This document shows positions 5,741 to 7,251 of a DNA stretch of 7,251 nt, in pieces; within the stretch, counting starts at the first letter, position 1, and every line of letters starts with the position of its first letter. A program made the position numbers and the translations under genes. Origin of the DNA: Clostridiaceae bacterium (lineage in GTDB: Bacteria > Bacillota > Clostridia > Oscillospirales > Butyricicoccaceae); NCBI GenBank assembly GCA_018383195.1, contig JAGZOP010000076.1, positions 1 to 7,251 on the forward strand. Reading direction: 5' to 3'. The notes under the pieces are model-generated. The model searched no databases. It worked only from the letters and a program-made list of their open reading frames with translations, and was not told where the DNA came from.

Positions 5741-7251
5741 GCAAGGAACTGAAAGCCCCCGACAAGGTAACGCAAAAAATGACCCGCGACGGTGCGGTTG
5801 CGGAAAACCTCACGACGGGCGAAACGTCCAGTATCAGCGAAAGGCCGCAGGAAGAAAACTATTCAGCCCCCGCAGGGGTGGCAGCGGAAAAGGTTGTGCA
5901 GCATATCGGCGCAGAGATTGAGCGACACGCAGCAAAAGGCGCGGAGAAAAAAGCCCTTGACGCGACGCAGCCTAAAACCCATTCTTCCCGCTTGCAGTTT
6001 TCCGAAGCGGAACGGGCAACGCCGGAACTTCAAAAAGCGATCAAGAAATCGGATAAGGCGGCAGACTGTTTAGACGCAGCGCGGGCGGCTATCCCCAAGC
6101 AGACCAAAATCAAGAAAGAGCGCGTTTTTGACGAAGCGAAAGGCAAGGCAAAGACGCGCCTTTCCTTTGAAAAGACGGATAAGCCCCCAAACGGCAAGTT
6201 GCGGCATAACCCCTTATCCCGTCCGGCACAGGAGTTAAACAGTACCGTACATGGGAAAATCTACGAGGTAGAGAAAGAAAACGTCGGTGTGGAAAGCGGG
6301 CACCGGGTAGAACTTGCCGGAGAGAAAGCGGGCGGCATGGCGGCGCGGGCAGTTAAGGGCGGCATACGCCGCCATAAGCTGAAACCCTACCGGGCAGCGG
6401 CGGCAGCGGAAAAACAAGCGGTAAAGGCAAACGCAGATTTTCTCTATCAAAAGGCGTTGCACGATAACCCCGCGCTTGCGCACTCCAACCCCATTTCCCG
6501 TTTTTGGCAGAAGCAGCGCATTAAAAAGCAGTATGCAAAAACGCTGAAAGCGGGCGGCAAAGCGAAAAAAACCGCTGAAGCCACCGCAAAGGCGGCGAAG
6601 AAAACCGCGCAGGAAACCAAACGGGCGACGTTCTTTGTTGTCCGGCATTGGAAAGGCTGCTTGATTGTGGGCGGGATTGCCTTTATCGTGCTGCTGCTTT
6701 TCGGCGGGCTGTCCTCTTGCTCCCTCTTTGGCGGCAACAGCGGCAGCGGCTTGATTGCGTCGTCCTATCTCTCCGAGGACGCGGATATAACGGGCGCGGA
6801 AAGCGCGTATGCCGCTATGGAAGCCGAGTTACAAGATATGCTGGACAATATCGAAAGCGAATACCCCGGCTATGACGAATACCGGGTAAACGCGGACGAG
6901 ATCGAGCATGACCCCTATGTGCTAATTTCTATCCTTTCCGCGTGGCATGAGGGCGTGTTTACACTCGATGAAGTGCAAAGCACCCTTGAAATGCTCTTTG
7001 AGAAACAGTATATCTTGACGGTCGAGGAAGAAGTACAGGTACGCTACCGCACCGAAACAAGGACGGACAGCGAGGGCAACCCCTATACGGTTGAAGTCCC
7101 CTATAACTATTACATTCTTCATGTGGATTTGGAAAACTTCAACCTCTCCCATGTCCCCGTTTACATCATGGGCGAAGAACAGCTATCCATGTACGCTATG
7201 TATATGTCGTCGCTGGGAAACAGACCCGACCTTTTCCCGCAATCCGGCTAT
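5737..7251 (+). CDS. CD1107-type membrane-anchored conjugation protein, probable cell-wall hydrolase (3' end missing)
   Basis: The frame is open for 505 codons from TTG 5737 to the last base, so the C-terminus lies outside the window. The predicted cytoplasmic part (1-305) is highly charged, with an Ala/Lys/Thr-rich run at about 271-297. A single transmembrane helix follows (about 309-327, LIVGGIAFIVLLLFGGL), then a short Gly/Ser linker (332-338). The predicted outer part is acidic and holds blocks such as EYPGYDEYRVNADEIEHDPY and YNYYILHVDLENFNLSHVP. I recognise this outer block as that of CD1107-type mobile-element proteins, which sit downstream of virB4 in Clostridial conjugative elements. 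Their usual ending is an NlpC/P60 or similar peptidoglycan hydrolase domain that locally opens the wall (VirB1-like role); that domain is not visible here and its presence is inferred. The start is TTG, decided by GGAGGTGA 6 bases upstream; it overlaps the methyltransferase stop (TTGA 5737-5740). Confidence 0.82.
   Translation, partial: MSKELKAPDKVTQKMTRDGAVAENLTTGETSSISERPQEENYSAPAGVAAEKVVQHIGAEIERHAAKGAEKKALDATQPKTHSSRLQFSEAERATPELQKAIKKSDKAADCLDAARAAIPKQTKIKKERVFDEAKGKAKTRLSFEKTDKPPNGKLRHNPLSRPAQELNSTVHGKIYEVEKENVGVESGHRVELAGEKAGGMAARAVKGGIRRHKLKPYRAAAAAEKQAVKANADFLYQKALHDNPALAHSNPISRFWQKQRIKKQYAKTLKAGGKAKKTAEATAKAAKKTAQETKRATFFVVRHWKGCLIVGGIAFIVLLLFGGLSSCSLFGGNSGSGLIASSYLSEDADITGAESAYAAMEAELQDMLDNIESEYPGYDEYRVNADEIEHDPYVLISILSAWHEGVFTLDEVQSTLEMLFEKQYILTVEEEVQVRYRTETRTDSEGNPYTVEVPYNYYILHVDLENFNLSHVPVYIMGEEQLSMYAMYMSSLGNRPDLFPQSGY

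Noticed and set aside
5706..6073. Arg-rich open frames on the + strand (5706-5921, 5792-6073) that could suggest separate small genes
   Set aside because: They are out of frame with the long TTG-initiated gene that covers the same bases, and their composition is that of a frame-shifted Ala/Lys-rich sequence. The ATG at 5730 overlaps the ribosome binding site.
6235..6737. Minus-strand frames with hydrophobic Phe/Ala/Arg-rich sequence opposite the CD1107-type gene
   Set aside because: The apparent hydrophobic repeats are the reverse complement of the Lys/Ala codons of the coding strand, so this is composition, not a gene.

Overview
This window is a stretch of the conjugation (type IV secretion) module of an integrative conjugative element or conjugative transposon from a Gram-positive host. 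All seven genes read on the + strand and are tightly packed. The likely host is a gut Clostridia-type Firmicute. This rests on the AGGAGG-type ribosome binding sites before every gene whose start is visible, several TTG starts, roughly 50-55% G+C in the stretches I hand-counted, and protein families typical of Tn1549/CTn-like elements of Clostridioides and Lachnospiraceae/Oscillospiraceae. No species can be named from the sequence.

Layout: (1) 1-258, C-terminal end of a VirD4/TraG-like coupling protein, cut by the window edge, followed by a hairpin with a T-rich tail. (2) 326-541, a 71-residue Maff2-type two-helix membrane protein, the probable VirB2/TrbC-like pilin-type subunit. (3) A very stable hairpin at 564-596, then 615-1478, a VirB6/TrbL-like polytopic membrane protein starting at TTG. 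(4) 1489-2037, an MT-A70 family N6-adenine methyltransferase. (5) 2039-2431, a PrgI-family inner-membrane protein (VirB3-like). (6) 2391-4787, the VirB4/TraE ATPase, starting at TTG inside prgI. (7) 4784-5740, a beta-class DNA methyltransferase (TSPPY first, DPFFGSGTT last). (8) 5737 to the window end, a large membrane-anchored protein of the CD1107 type, starting at TTG and cut by the window edge. Its family normally ends in a cell-wall hydrolase domain.

How they work together: the coupling protein delivers relaxase-bound DNA, VirB4 powers assembly and transport, the Maff2, VirB6-like and PrgI proteins form the membrane channel, and the CD1107-type protein probably opens the peptidoglycan. 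The two methyltransferases have no nuclease partner in view and no obvious structural role. The simplest reading is that they modify element or host DNA so that transferred DNA escapes restriction. Genes from 1489 onward are translationally coupled (1-nt gap, 41-nt overlap, ATGA overlap, TTGA overlap), so they are probably on one transcript. The two strong hairpins lie upstream of that block, on either side of the small pilin-like gene.

The backbone is a recognisable conjugation module. The most unusual parts are the two solitary methyltransferases inside it, the 14-bp hairpin between the pilin-like gene and the virB6-like gene, and the repeated use of TTG starts. I saw no tRNA, rRNA, CRISPR array, insertion sequence or attachment site.
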